Shown here: positions 11,498 to 23,184 of the stretch, in pieces
Position numbering within the stretch: position 1 is the stretch's first letter
Layout of the letters: every line of letters begins with the position of its first letter
NCBI GenBank assembly: GCA_017311185.1
Contig: JAESUZ010005537.1
Span: forward strand, 620,001 to 684,000
Direction: 5' to 3'
Length of the DNA: 64,000 bases
Source: Proteles cristata cristata
Taxonomy: Eukaryota; Chordata; Mammalia; Carnivora; Hyaenidae
Notes under the pieces: generated by a model
What the model was told of the DNA's origin: nothing
The model's input: only the letters and a program-made list of their open reading frames with translations
Databases searched by the model: none
Made by a program: the position numbers and the translations under genes

Positions 11498-13105
11498 CTG
11501 CACAGAAGCTTTTTATCTTGATGAGGTTCCAGTAGCTCATTTTGGGTTTTATTTCACATGCCTTCGGAGATATGTCAAGTTAGAAGTTGCTGTGGACAAG
11601 GTCAAAGAGGTTGCTGTTTTTTCCTGTAACATTTTGATGGTTTCCTGTCCCATATTTAGGTCTTTCATCCATTTTGATTTTATTTTTGCTTATGGTGTAA
11701 GAAAGTGATCTAATTTCATTCTTTTGCATGTTGCTGTTCAGTTTTCCTAACAGCATTTATTGAAGAGACTGTCTTTTTTCCAGTAGATATTCTTTCCCGC
11801 TTTGTGAAATATTAGTTGGCCATATTATTGTGGGTCCATTTCTGGGTTTTCTATTCTGTTCCGTTTATTTAGTGTCTATGTTTGTGCTAGTACCATACTG
11901 TTCTGATGACAAAAGCTTTGTAATATAGCTTGAAGTCTAGAATCATGATGCCTCCAACTTTGCTTTTCAAAATTTAGGATTGCTTTGACTCTTTGGGGTC
12001 TTTTGTGGTTCCATACAAATTTTAGGATTGTTTGTTCTAGCTCTGCAAAAAATGCCTGTGGTGTTTTGATAGGGATTGTATTGAATATGTAGATTGCTTT
12101 AGATAGTATACACATTTTAACAGTGTTTGTTCTTCCCATCCATGTGCATGGAATGCTTTTCCATTTCTTTAGGGCCTTTCAATTTCTTTCATAAGTGCTC
12201 TCTAGTTCTCAGAGTACAAATCTTTTACCTGTTTGGTTAGGTTTATTCCTAGGTATTTTATGTTTTTTTGGTCCAGTTGTAAATGGGATTGATTCCTTGA
12301 TTTCTTTTTTCTGCTGCTTCATTATTGATATATAAAAATGCAACAGATTTCTGCATTGGTTTTATAGCCTTAAACTTTGCTGAATCTATGTATCAGTTCT
12401 GGCAATTTATTGGTGGAGTCGCTCAGGTTTCTACATAGAATATCATGTTTTCTGCAGATAATGAAAGCTTTACTTTTCCTTGCTGATGTGGATGCCTTTA
12501 TTTCTTTTTGTTGTCTGATTACTGAGGCTAAGACTTTTCAGCCCGATGTTAAATAGTATGGTGAGAGAGAACATCCTTGTCTGGTTCCTGCCTGTAGGAG
12601 CAGTGCTTTCCATATCATTATTTTTGCTCTAATCTTTATTATTTCCCTTCTGCTTCTGGCTAGGGCTTTATTTCCTGTTCTTTTTCTAGCTCCTTTAGAT
12701 AAAAGGTTAGGTTGTGTATTTTAGACCTTTCTTGCTTCTTGAGATAGGCCTAAATGCAGTATACTTCCCTCTTAGGACTGTCTTAGCTGCATGCCAAAGG
12801 TTTTGGACTGTCATGTTTTCATTTTCATTTGCATCCATGTATTTATTTCTTCTTTAATTTCCTGGTTAACCTATTCATTCTTTAATAGGATGTATTAACT
12901 GCCGTGTATTTGAGGGCTTTCCAAATTTTTTCTCATGGTTGACTTCAGTTTTCATTTTGTTGTGATATGAATATATGTATGGTATGATCTCAGTCTTTTT
13001 GTACTTGTTGAGGGCTGATTTGTGTCTCAGTATGTGATCTGTTCTGGAGAATGTTCCATGTACACTAGAAAACAATGTGTATTCTGCCTCTAGGATGGAA
13101 TGTTC

Positions 13106-13319
13106 CTTTTATTTTAAGTTTATTTATTTATTTTGAGAGAGAGAGCAAGCACGAATGGGCAAGGGATAGATAGAAATGAGAGTGAAAGAGAATCCCAAGC
13201 AGGTTCCATGCTCTCAGCACAGAGCCTGATACAGGGTTTGATCTCATGAATTGTGAGATCATGGCCTGAGCTGAAACCAAGAATCAAATTCTTAACTGAC
13301 TGAGCCACCCACGTGCCCC
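13106..13319 (-). mobile_element. SINE in L1
   Basis: The antisense copy is flanked by TAGGATGGAATGTTC (13091-13105) and TAAGATAGAATGTTC (13320-13334), now two bases apart. Confidence 0.93.
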
Positions 13320-14665
13320 TAAGATAGAATGTTCTGAATATATCTGTTAAGTCTATCTGGTCCAGTGTGTCATTCAAAGCCATTGTTTCCTTGTTGATTT
13401 TCTGCTTAGATGATCTATCCATTGCTGTAAAGGATATGTTAAAAATCCCCTATTATTATTTTATTACTATCAGTGAGTTTCTTTATATTTGTTATTAATT
13501 GATTTATATTTTTTGTCCTCCCATGTTGGGAGACTAACAATTCACAATTGTTAGATCTTAATGAATAGAACCCTTAATTAGATATAATGCCCTTCTCCAG
13601 TCTTTGTTACACTCTTTGTTTTTAAAATCTAGTTTATTTTATATAAGTAGGGCTACACCAGCTTTCTTTTGACATCCTTTTACATCATAGATGCTTCTCC
13701 CTCCCCTCACTTTCAATCTGCAGGTGTCTTTAGGTCTAAAATGAGTCTCTTTTAGGCAGTATATATATGGATCTTGTTTTTATCCATTCTGTTACCCTAT
13801 GTCTTTTGATTTGATCATTTAGTCTTTTTACATTCAGAATGATTATTGAAAGATAATGAATTTAGTGCCATTGTATTACCTGTAAAGTTGGTGCTTCTGG
13901 TGATGTTTTCTGGTCTTTTCTTGTCTTTGTTGCTTTTGGTCTTTTTTTTTTTTTTTCCTCCACTCAGAGACGCCTTAAAATTTCTTGTTGGGCCTATGTG
14001 GAAGTCACAAACCTCTTTAGTTTTTGTTTGTCTGGAAAACTCTTCATCTCTCCTTCTATTCTAAATGAGAGCCTTGTTGGATAAAGAATTTTTGGCTGCA
14101 TATTTTTCCAGTTCAGCATGTTGAATATATCCTGCCACTCCTTTCTGGCCTCCTAAGTTTCTGTGGACAGACCTGCTGCAAACCTGATCTGTCTTCCCTT
14201 GTAGGTTAAGGACTTTTCCCTTGCTCCTTTCAGGATTCTTTCCTTGTCTGTGTATTTTGTGAATTTGCCTATGATATGCCTTGGCAATGGTCGGCTTTTG
14301 TTTAATTTAATGAGAGTTCTCTGTGCTTCTTGGTTTTTGATGTCTGTGTCCTCCCTCAAATTAGGGAAATTTTCAGCTATAATTTTTATGAATAAGCCTT
14401 CTGATTCATTTTCTCTCTCTTCATATTCTGAGATTCCTATGGAATGAATGTTGTCCGATTTTACTAAGTTGCTGAGTTCCCTATACCTTTGTGATCTATT
14501 ACCTTTCTTTCCCTCTTCTTTTTAGCTTCATTATTTTCCATAATTTTTATCTTCTATATTAATCTGCTCCTCTGCTTCATTCATCCTCATTTTTATGGCC
14601 TCCATTTGGGTTTGCATCTCTGTTATACCATTTTTGATTTCAGCCTGACTAGATTTTAGTTCTTT

Positions 14666-14878
14666 CTTTTTTTAACTTAAAATTTTTTTTCTATTTTTGA
14701 GAGAGACTGAGTACTAGTAGGGGAGGGGCAGAGATGTGAGGGAGACACAGCATCTGAAGCAGGCTCCAGGCTCTGAGCTGTCAGCACAGAGCAACACAGG
14801 CTTGAACTCATGAACTGCAAGATCATGACCTGAGCTGAAACTGGACATTTAACCGACTGAGCCACCCAGGCACCCCAA
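14666..14878 (-). mobile_element. SINE in L1
   Basis: The antisense copy is flanked by AGATTTTAGTTCTTT (14651-14665) and AGATTTTATTTCTTT (14879-14893). Confidence 0.93.
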
Positions 14879-15163
14879 GATTTTATTTCTTTTATCTCTG
14901 CAGAAAAGGATTCTCTAGTGTCTTGTATGCGTTTTTACAAGCCCAACTAGTATCCTCATAATCACTGTTTTAAATCCTAGTTCAGACATCTTACTTCTGT
15001 CTGTATTGATTAAATCCCTGGCTGGGAGTTCTACTTCCGGTTCTTTCTTTTGAGTGAATTCCTTCATCTTGTTATTTTGTCCAGAAAAGAATAGAAGAAA
15101 GAAAAACAAAAAAAAACTAGATTCTTTGTGTGTTTTGTTCTTGTTAAAAGAATCTAAATCTAG

Positions 15164-15369
15164 GGGCGCCTGGGTGGCTAAGTTGGTCTGACTTCAGCTC
15201 AGGTCATGATCTAATGGTCTGTGGGTTCAGGCCCCACATCAGGCTCTATGTTGAGAGCTCAGAGCCTGGGATCTGCTTCAGGTTCTGTCTCTCCCTTTCT
15301 CTCTATTCCTCCCCCCTCTCATTCTCTCTCTTTTTCTCTTTCTCTCTCTCTCATAAACATTAAAAAAAT
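15164..15369 (+). mobile_element. SINE in L1, sense orientation
   Basis: The head is GGGCGCCTGGGTGGCTAAGT and the tail ATAAACATTAAAAAAATA. The short word AATCTAGG recurs at both ends. Confidence 0.92.
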
Positions 15370-15379
15370 AATCTAGGTC

Positions 15380-16497
15380 CAAAAATATAAATAAAATAGA
15401 ACAGAGAAAATAGATAAAAGAAAAAAACTTGAAAAAACTAAGAAAATAAATGAGAAAATAAATAATAATTAAAAAAATGAAAGTAATAAGGAAGTTGGAT
15501 CCTATTTTCTCTAGAGCTGAAGCTTTGCAGCATTCCATGATCATTAGACTGGGTGTGAGTGAGTTGTATGTGCTGGTCTTCTGGAGGAAGGACTTTCTGC
15601 GTTGATTTTCAGGCTGACTGGTTTCAGTGAAAATGGGACTTAAGGGTACGTGAAAAGGGGGATGCTTTGTGTAAGTGGCTACATCCTCCACTAGGTGGCG
15701 CTGTTTTGCTCCCTGAAGGCTTTCAGCTCTGATGCGCAGGACGCACAGCTCCCTATCCCTGGAGCTGAAAGTTCACACCCTCCACTCTTCAAGAAACCCT
15801 CACAGAAGAGCAGTCACCCCTCTTGTGTACCTGGTTTCCATGAGAACCATGCGTTCACCCTGCCTGTATCTAAGCTTTTTTTTTTTTATCTCAGGTGCAC
15901 GACTAAGTTTCAAATCCCAATGTTAGGGAATCCTGCACGAGGACTTGTGCTGTTCCTCTGGGGAGGGTCTTGCTTTCCTTTGCCCATTGTCAGCCAATGT
16001 GAGGAAGGCAGTCACTAACCCCACAGTGGTTCAGAGTTTATGTCAAAACAGAGCAGAAAGCTGGCACACTACCTCAAATCGGTGCCCTCAGCCTGTGTCC
16101 CCACTCCTATGCTTGGGAACAGTGCAGCCTGTCACTCCTGGGATTCTGCCCTGCTTTGCCACCCAAGCACCTTTAACCCAAGCACTTCCCGCATGGTAGC
16201 GGACTTCTAAAAGTTTAGATTTTGTACTCTGCTGCTTCTAATACTTTGCAGCAGCCTCTGTAAGAAGGCTCCCTCCCAGGCCCTGTACCCACAGCTATGT
16301 CTCCCCTAGGTCAACTCTCTCCAACTCCGTCCTTTCAGAAGGTGGTCACTTTTCTACCTGTAGATTTGCAGTTGTTGTTCTCTCAGACCTCTGATTGATT
16401 TATTGGGTGTTCAGAATGATTTGATAACTCATGCTATTCAAGGGATGAGAAAGATTAAAGTCTCTTTACTCCTCCGCCATCTGAACTCCTCCCTCCA
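15380..16497 (-). promoter_or_regulatory. L1 5'UTR (putative internal promoter region)
   Basis: The segment is less AT-rich than its surroundings and ends with an L1 5' terminus. In L1 elements this part drives transcription. The minus-strand word TTCAGATGGCGG (16474-16485) resembles the YY1 site at L1 starts. Activity here is inferred and not shown. Confidence 0.6.
15688..15702 (+). promoter_or_regulatory. CTCF-type binding motif
   Basis: The sequence CCACTAGGTGGCGCT fits every position of the core CTCF pattern CCASYAGRKGGCRSY. It lies in the L1 5'UTR, opposite to the L1 transcription direction. Occupancy cannot be judged from sequence. Confidence 0.6.
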
Positions 16498-16498
16498 C

Positions 16499-17335
16499 AA
16501 GGTTGTTTATAGAAGCCTTATTTATAACTGTCAAAACTTGGAAGCAACCAAGATGCCCCTAGTAGATCCAGACAATGAATATTATTCAATACTTAAAAGA
16601 AATGAGCTGTCAGGGGGCCTGGGTAGCTCGGTTGGTTAAGTGTCCCACTCTTGATTTTGGCTCAGGTCATGATCTCACAGTTCATGAGTTTGAGCCCTGC
16701 ATTGGACTCTGTGCTGAGATCATGGAGCCTGCTTGGGATTCTCTCCTTATTTCTTTGTGACACCCTCCTCTCCAAAATAAATAAGGAAACATTTAAGAAA
16801 AAGAAATGAGCTATCAAGTCATAAACAACATGAAGGACACCGAAATGCATGTTAGTGAGTGAAGGAAGCCAATGGGAAAAACCTGAACACTCTATGTTTC
16901 TAACTCTATGACATTCTGGAAAAGACAAAGCTGTGGAGACAATGAAAAGATCAGTGGTTGCTTGTGAGGGCAAATTAAAGTGGAGGAGAGAGATGAATAG
17001 GCACAGAGGAGAATCAGGGAAGTGAAAATTCTATGAATGATACAATAGAAACAGAATATGTCATTATACATTTGGACAAACCTACAGAGTATATACATCA
17101 CCAAGAGTGAGCCCTGAGGTAAACCGTGGACTTTGGGTAATTATGATGTAATCACCAAGGGGGTTCATCCTTGGTTAAAAAAAAAAAAAAAAAAAGTGCT
17201 ATTCCTGAGAGTGATGTTGATAGTGGGGAGGCTGTGCGCATGTGGGGACAGAGATATATGGGAAATCTCTGCACTTCCCTCTCTAGTTTTGTTGTAAACC
17301 TAAAACTGCTCTAAAAAAATAAAATTTAAAAAAAT
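16499..17335 (+). mobile_element. Old L1 3' end, sense orientation, split by a SINE
   Basis: It runs from TTTATAGAAGCCTTATTTAT through GACATTCTGGAAAAGACAAA to ACCTAAAACTGCTCTAAAAA, the typical 3' end of an L1M-class element. A SINE interrupts it at 16613-16798. Confidence 0.85.
16613..16798 (+). mobile_element. SINE in old L1 3' end
   Basis: It is flanked by AAAAGAAATGAGCTGTCA (16595-16612) and AAAAGAAATGAGCTATCA (16799-16816). Confidence 0.94.
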
Positions 17336-17409
17336 CAGAAAAATATCCAGAGAGGTTAAGGGTTAAGCTCTATTATAGAGTAGTAAAGCCCTAAGGGACA
17401 TAGCAACCA

Positions 17410-17419
17410 AAAAAAAAAA

Positions 17420-17475
<56 letters not shown>

Positions 17476-17500
17476 GCATATAGACACACACAACACACAG
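17410..17500. repeat. (A)n(TA)n(CA)n compound microsatellite
   Basis: A poly(A) run passes into TA repeats and then CA repeats, ending near GCACGCATATAGACACACA. It lies 130 bp upstream of exon A. Confidence 0.95.
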
Positions 17501-17630
17501 TATACTAAGATATAGACATATATGTAGTCTACCCGGCAATTATTTTGACTGTTAGATACTTTCATGGTTAAAGTAACTGATTTTTGTTTATTATTAATTT
17601 GTTTAAGGAAATTTTTCTTTAAAATTTCAG

Positions 17631-17672
17631 ATGATACTGCATTGTTTGAGTTGATTCAACTAGTTCCACCAG
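17631..17672 (+). CDS. SPATA6: SPATA6 internal exon A (42 bp)
   Basis: This small exon encodes DTALFELIQLVPP, the end of the conserved N-terminal SPATA6 family domain. It follows a T-rich tract and AAATTTCAG acceptor, and ends at the donor CAG|GTACTG. The first two bases (AT) complete a split codon, expected to be Tyr, from an upstream exon outside the window. The last base (G) starts a Val codon finished by the next exon. The human protein as I remember it has Val where Leu follows Ala here, a conservative change. No upstream partner exon was found in bases 1-17630, so the preceding intron is probably longer than 17 kb. The exon is too short to call alone; the in-frame join to exon B makes it convincing. 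Confidence 0.85.
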
Positions 17673-18706
17673 GTACTGTATTATATTTTGATAAGGTAAT
17701 TGATGTGCAAACTCATTTCAAAGAATGCTTTTTAAAAATACCATCTTTTCCCCCTTTCCAAATTAAGAACAATGTTGAGTTTCTAGTATTGATCCATATA
17801 TGTAAAATGTCAATAGATGAAAACAATGTATTCAGAAAGACTGAAATAAATAGTATTTGAACATATTGTTCTAAAATTGAATAAATAGTAATAATGGAAA
17901 ATGGAAAATTACATGCTATCATTCTAGCATATTTGGAGACATTCATAAAAATTGATTTTTAAGTTTTTGCAATATTTTCAAACTATATTTTTGGTGATAA
18001 AGTAATTATCCTTATTTTTGTGTGTTGACTGTTATTGGGAATGAAGGGGAGTAAAACCTTAACTGTTTAGTAAATACTACAGGTCTCTGGGATAGGTAGA
18101 ATTAAAATATGGAGACTGGCTTGATTTTTGTTATTTACATCTACAATTATAGGAGAAATCTATCTTAATCAAATAATTATTTTATGTGAGAAATTGAGAA
18201 CTATATGTTATTGAAAATTAGTAATCTAAAAGATTTGGAATATTACATATGTACCTAATTCGGATAACCATAAATTGTAGAGAATGTCTACATTTTTTTT
18301 CAATGTGTAACCTAATGTCTTATAATGACAAGTAGCAAGGAATGGGACGTAGAAAAAAAATTGTGGAGATGGTAATTATGTTTTAGGTTTGTAAATGTCA
18401 TACCAACTTGATAGGTTTACAAGGACTTTTTTTCTCTAGAAACACATAGGTATTCACAAAATTTACATGAATATCTCCTTTCTATAAAGGAAAAGGAGAA
18501 TTAGTCATATGTACTACATTTCTGGATAAGGAATCCCTTTAACATAACTTGCTTTAAATTTTCCTTTCATAGGAAGAAACAAACAAACATGGCCCTGAAG
18601 CAGATATTCCAGTAAAGCATCAGGCACTATACATATTGTTCTTGATGATTTTATTTCTGAATAGAAAATTTGTTACCGTTTGAGTCATAGCGTATCTTTC
18701 TTGTAG
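17673..18706 (+). other. SPATA6 intron A-B, no recognised element
   Basis: AT-rich intron of 1.0 kb without a clear repeat. Confidence 0.6.
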
Positions 18707-18831
18707 TGGGTGAAACACTATCTACATATGATGAGAATACACGAGATTTCATGTTCCCGGGTCCAAACCAAATTTCCGGACACCATGATTCAAACCGCCA
18801 GGTTACCATGAGGAGGATTTCTGGCCTTCGA
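18707..18831 (+). CDS. SPATA6: SPATA6 internal exon B (125 bp)
   Basis: The exon starts after the acceptor TTTCTTGTAG and ends before a near-perfect donor, CGA|GTAAGT. With the G from exon A it reads VGETLSTYDENTRDFMFPGP and continues to a basic end, QVTMRRISGLR. This closes the conserved N-terminal half of SPATA6. The exon ends exactly on a codon boundary (phase 0). There is no stop or frameshift. The surrounding 1.0 kb intron upstream and 11 kb intron downstream contain only repeats and unclassified AT-rich DNA. The match to SPATA6 is very strong along the whole exon, so this anchors the gene call. Confidence 0.93.
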
Positions 18832-19139
18832 GTAAGTGCTTACTCTTTTCTGAATCAATTTGTGATATAGGATCACTGTCAAAAGCACTGCATAGCTGTT
18901 AATACCCAAAAGGTGAAGAACTAATTCAAAGTTTGATTTGGTTCAAAACATAATTTTTTAATGAAATTATGATGTTATTTTAAACATAATAAAGCTGACT
19001 GAAAATGATAAAACAGAACCCATGAATCTCTCATCCAGAATTAGCAAGTGTTATTTTGCCTTATATTATTCAGATTTCTCTCCTTTCATTCTGCCACCTG
19101 GCTCCCCATCTTCCCTATCTCTCTCTTGTCTTTTGCTTT

Positions 19140-19600
19140 ATTATTCCCTCAAAAGAATGACCAATAAACATTTGAAAAGATGCTCAATCTCATCAGCATA
19201 TAGGGAAATCCAAATGAAAACAACCTTATGATTTCATTTTTGTAGTCATAAGATTGGTAAAATTTAATAAAATCTGACCATACCATAAGTGTGAAAAATA
19301 GAAACTCTTACATGCTGCAAGGCCATGTAAATTGGAACTTCCAACGTTCAGAATTAACTGATAAAGGCAAAGATTCTCACAACCTGTTACTTCCTAGGTA
19401 TGTATGTTGGGGATGTAGTCTGTCTAGTGTACTAGAGCTTCTCTAGAATGTTCATTGATAGCATGGTTCACAATAGTGAAAAATTGCAATAATTTAGATG
19501 TTTGTTAGTAGGAGTTTGGACCAATTAATTGTTGTATGTTCATGTCATGAAAATATATATTCATAAAACTAAATGTGAAAGCTACATTGTGATAGCCAAT
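19140..19600 (+). mobile_element. Old L1 fragment in intron B-C
   Basis: The text AAAAGATGCTCAATCTCATC and TTCACAATAGTGAAAAATTG is characteristic of L1M ORF2 end and 3'UTR in sense orientation. It is highly diverged. Confidence 0.65.
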
Positions 19601-20081
19601 TCTTCCATCCTTTCCTCTAACTCCCTTCAACTTCTGTTGGGTGATTTACACATATTTTTATCCCTGAAAATGTCTTCCACTTAGAGAAACTGAGAGAAGA
19701 CCTTGCTATTTCAAAGAAGAAAAAAACAAAAGATGTCTAGGTTCAAATAATTTGGATAAACATTTTTTACTACCTTTATAAAATATTTACATTGTTTGAG
19801 TAATGGAAATGGGGTGATATATGAGGCAATATAGTGAATTAAATAATTTTCCCTGTACGTCTAGGTTTATGATATGCTCTGTCCTGGAAAATAGCAACTT
19901 CAGCTCACTAGAAGTATAAATGTGACTAACTAGCAAATCTATGAAAATATACTTCTTTAGGATATTTTTAGTGTCCATTAGCCATCCTCTATATCATAAA
20001 AACCTTCAAAGAGTGTTTCAGCAAATTTATGGAAGCCTGCAGTGAAAAAAAAATCTGATTTGACATTATGGTGTTTTGACG

Positions 20082-20284
20082 GCACTGGGGTGGCTCAGTT
20101 GGTTAAACATCCGATTTCAGCTCAGGTTATAATCTCATGTTTGTAACTTCAGGGCCCATGTTGGGTTCTATGCTGACAGCATGGAGCTTGGAACCTGCTT
20201 CAGATTCTCTCTCTCTCATTCTCTCTTCCCCTCCCCTGCTCATACTCTGTCTTTCTCTCTCTCTCTCAAAAATAAATAAACATG
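20082..20284 (+). mobile_element. SINE with target duplication that was later re-duplicated
   Basis: The head is GGCACTGGGGTGGCTCAGTT and the tail CAAAAATAAATAAACATG. The word CATTATGGTGTTTTGA occurs before it and twice after it. Confidence 0.92.
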
Positions 20285-20356
20285 AAAAACATTATGGTGT
20301 TTTGAAAGAAATTTAATATGAAAAACATTATGGTGTTTTGAAAGAAATTTAATATG
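20285..20356 (+). repeat. 36-bp perfect tandem duplication
   Basis: Bases 20285-20320 and 20321-20356 are identical. Each begins AAAAACATTATGGTG and ends TTTAATATG. Confidence 0.96.
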
Positions 20357-20499
20357 CTGTATTATACCAAATTGGCAATATAAACATAAAAAGGACCAAT
20401 AATAGGTATCTTGTACATTTACTTTGGGTTACTTATACATATATTCAGATGTTGGATTATTAAGACAAAACACCCATCTCTCTCTATATATTTATTTAT

Positions 20500-20507
<8 letters not shown>

Positions 20508-20533
<26 letters not shown>

Positions 20534-20534
20534 A
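20508..20534 (+). repeat. (GTTA)n tetranucleotide repeat
   Basis: About six to seven GTTA units. Confidence 0.95.
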
Positions 20535-20689
20535 GGACTTCTGGTAATGGTGATGTGAAGAGGTTGACGATTCCTGTCTCCATACAGAATAAGTATAAAA
20601 CTGGATGAAATTGTCACAAACAACAGTTTCAGGACATTGGAAACTGACTGGCAGTGAAGACAATTAAGACAGATTAAGCACGTTTAAGG

Positions 20690-20780
20690 TTATAAGGAAG
20701 GGTTCAATCACTATATTGTATACCTGAAACTAATATTACACTGTATGTTAACTAACTGGAATTTAAAAAGAAAGATTAAG
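20690..20780 (+). mobile_element. L1 3' tail fragment
   Basis: The words ATACCTGAAACTAATATTAC and CACTGTATGTTAACTAACTG are the usual end of carnivore L1 3'UTRs. Confidence 0.6.
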
Positions 20781-20984
20781 TGTTTATGCTTAAATAATGG
20801 CGAAAGCTTTGGATTAAAACAGCAGGAACATGTGGCCTTTTTGTCTGGGACAGCTTCAGTACCCTACCTGGCCAGTGAGAAATTATAGTTTTACCAGTCC
20901 TGGGGCTGGGCAGAAAAATCAACAACTCTACTGCCAGAGGGGTTAGAATTAAGTTTGGGCAGCAGGACTGTGCTATTGTAAGTT

Positions 20985-22425
20985 TTAAAAAACATTTATT
21001 TACTTATTTTAAATTTACATCCATGTTAGCATATAGTGCAGTCATGATTTCAGAAGTAGATTCCAGTGATTCATCCCCTGGGTATAACACTCAGTGCTCA
21101 TCCCAACAAGTGTCTTCCTTAATGCCCCTCTCCCATTTAGCCCATCCCCCCTCCCACAGCCCCACCAGCAACCCTCAGTTTGTTCTCTGTATTTGAGTCT
21201 CTTATGTTTTGTTCCCCTCTCTGCTTTTATATTATTTTTGTTTCCCTTCCCTTCTGTTGATCTGTTTTCTATCTTAAATTCCACATATGAGTGAAGTCAT
21301 ATGATATTTGTCTTTCTCTGACTGACTAATTTCACTTAGCATAATACCCTCTAGTTCCATCCACGTTGCAAATGGCAAGATTTCATTCTTTTTGATTGCC
21401 AAGTAATACTCCATTGTATATATGCCAAATACCACATCTTCTTTATCCATTCACCTGTCAATGAACATTTGGGCTCTTTCCGTACTTTGGCTATTGTCGA
21501 TAGTGCTGCTAAAGACTTTGGGGTGCATGTGCCCCTTCAAAATAGCACTCCTGTATCCCTTGGATAAATACCTAGTAGTGTAGTTTCTGGGTTGTAGGGT
21601 AGTTCTATTTTTTACTTTTTGAGGAACCTCCATACTGTTTTCCAGAGTGGCTGCACCAGTTTGTGTTCCCACCAGCAGTGAAAAAGAGATCCTCTTTTTC
21701 TGCATCCTCATCAATATCTCTTATTGCCTGAGTTGTTAATTTTAGCTTTTCTTGACAGGTATGAGGTGATATCTCATTGTGGTTTTGATTTGTATTTCCG
21801 TAATGATGAGTGATGTTGAGCATTTTGTCATGTGTCTATTAGCCATCTCTCTGGGTGTCTTCTTTGGAAAAGTGTCTATTTGGGTCTTTTGCCCATTTCT
21901 TCACTGGATTATTTGTAATTTTGGGTGTTGAGTTTGATACGTTCCTTATGGATTTTGTATAATAACCCTTTATCTGATGTTTCATTTACAAATATCTTCT
22001 CCCATTCTGTCAGTTGCCTTTTAGTTTTGTTGTTTGTTTCTTTTGCTGTGCAGAAGCTTCTTATCTTGATGAGGTCCCAATAGTTCATTTTTGCTTTTGT
22101 TTCCCTTGCTTCCAGAGACATATTGAGTAAGAAGTTGCTGCGACCAAGGTCAAAGAGGTTTTTGCCTGTTTTCTCCTCTAGGATTTTGATGATTTTCTGT
22201 CTTAACTTTAGGTCTTTCATCCATTTGAGTTTCTTTTTGAGTATGGTATAAGAAAGTAGGTCCAGATTCATTCTTCTGAATGTTGATGTCCAGTTTTCCC
22301 AGTACCATTTGCTAAAGAGATTTTTTTTTCCCATTGCATATTCTTTCCTGCTTTGTCAAAGATTAGTTGGCCATATGTTTATGGGTCCATTTCTGGGTTC
22401 TCTATTCTGTTCCACTGATCTAAGA
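20985..22425 (-). mobile_element. 5'-truncated L1 (3'UTR and ORF2 C-terminal part)
   Basis: A reversed A-rich tail at 20985 is followed by 3'UTR and ORF2. The longest remaining frame (21909-22334) encodes L1 ORF2 text such as KAKMNYWDLIKIRSFCTAKE. No intact ORF2. The 5' break is near TCCACTGATCTAAG at 22420. Confidence 0.9.
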
Positions 22426-22456
22426 AATATGTATTTGATTTTTATCCTTCTGATGG

Positions 22457-23184
22457 TGTAGAACTCCCAAAACCCTTGTAATTTTCTAAGTGATGGGAAG
22501 CAATAAAGGTGCCTTTTGTTATGTTAATGAGGTAACTTTTGTAAAGCCCCTAGATGACCTAAGGATGAGGGCTAACTGTCAGGGGTAACAATCCTATGGT
22601 TAGAGGGTTGGAACTTTCAGCACCCTGACCTCTGGGGATGTTATATGAGGCTGGAGATTGCATTAAAATATCAGCGGCCAGTGATTTAATCAGTCATGGC
22701 TACAGTTTCCACAGAAACCCAAAGGGCTTTGGTTTAGAGAGCTCTTAGGTTGGTGAACTCCTGAGGCAGGTGCTGGGAGAATCGTGTGCCTAGAGAGGGC
22801 ATGGAAGCTCCATGTCCCTTCCCACCTACTTTGCTTCCTGAATCTCTTCCATCTGGATGTTCAGCTGTATCCTTTTTCGCATTCATTTATAATAAATTGG
22901 TAAACAGTAAACTATTTTCCTGAGTTCTATGAACCACTCTAGCCAATTAATTGAACCAGGGGAGGAAGGAATGGGGATCTAAAATATAGCTGATTGGTGA
23001 GAAACACAGCTGACAACCTAGACTTGGGATGGCATCTGAAGTGGGGGGCAGCACAGTCCTGTGGGACTGATCCCTTAACCTGTGGGATCAGTTGTTGCCA
23101 GGTAGCATCAGAACTCAGTTAAATTATAGGACCCCTAGCTGGTGTCACAGAGGATTGCTTGCTGATGTTGGAAAACCCACACAT
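22457..23184 (+). mobile_element. LTR-like element, probable ERVL-class
   Basis: It starts TGTAGAACTC and ends CCCACACA, LTR-like ends, with AATAAA near 22892. Right after it, TTGGTATCAGAA resembles the tRNA-Leu primer site of ERVL elements. No viral reading frame was seen. The family name is not resolved. Confidence 0.5.

Larger units (their letters stand above)
10400..16497 (-). mobile_element. L1 retrotransposon with 5'UTR, ORF1 and ORF2 regions (dead)
   Basis: On the minus strand the element starts near 16497 with GGAGGGAGGAGTTCAGATGG, like carnivore L1 5' ends. The 5'UTR runs to about 15380 and the ORF1 region to about 13990. The ORF1 C-terminal part is seen in the minus frame 14153-14359 (PRHIIGKF, AREKSLTYKGRQIRF). 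ORF2 runs from about 13860; endonuclease traces include TDHILRHK in the frame at 12875-13075 and a zinc-knuckle-like part near 10900-11110. ORF2 is too short, with an internal deletion probably near 12600. Many stops are present. Four SINEs (11266, 13106, 14666, 15164) interrupt it. The 3' end is cut near 10400. Confidence 0.88.

Noticed and set aside
15278..15691. 137-codon minus frame with many Phe/Ile/Leu
   Set aside because: It crosses a SINE, an A-rich tract and L1 5'UTR, so the composition is set by repeats.
1..17630. Upstream SPATA6 coding exons
   Set aside because: I looked for a segment ending in a donor after TA (to make the split Tyr codon) with matching protein text and found none.
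21909..22334. 141-codon minus frame as a possible host gene
   Set aside because: It is the C-terminal part of L1 ORF2 in a 5'-truncated element.
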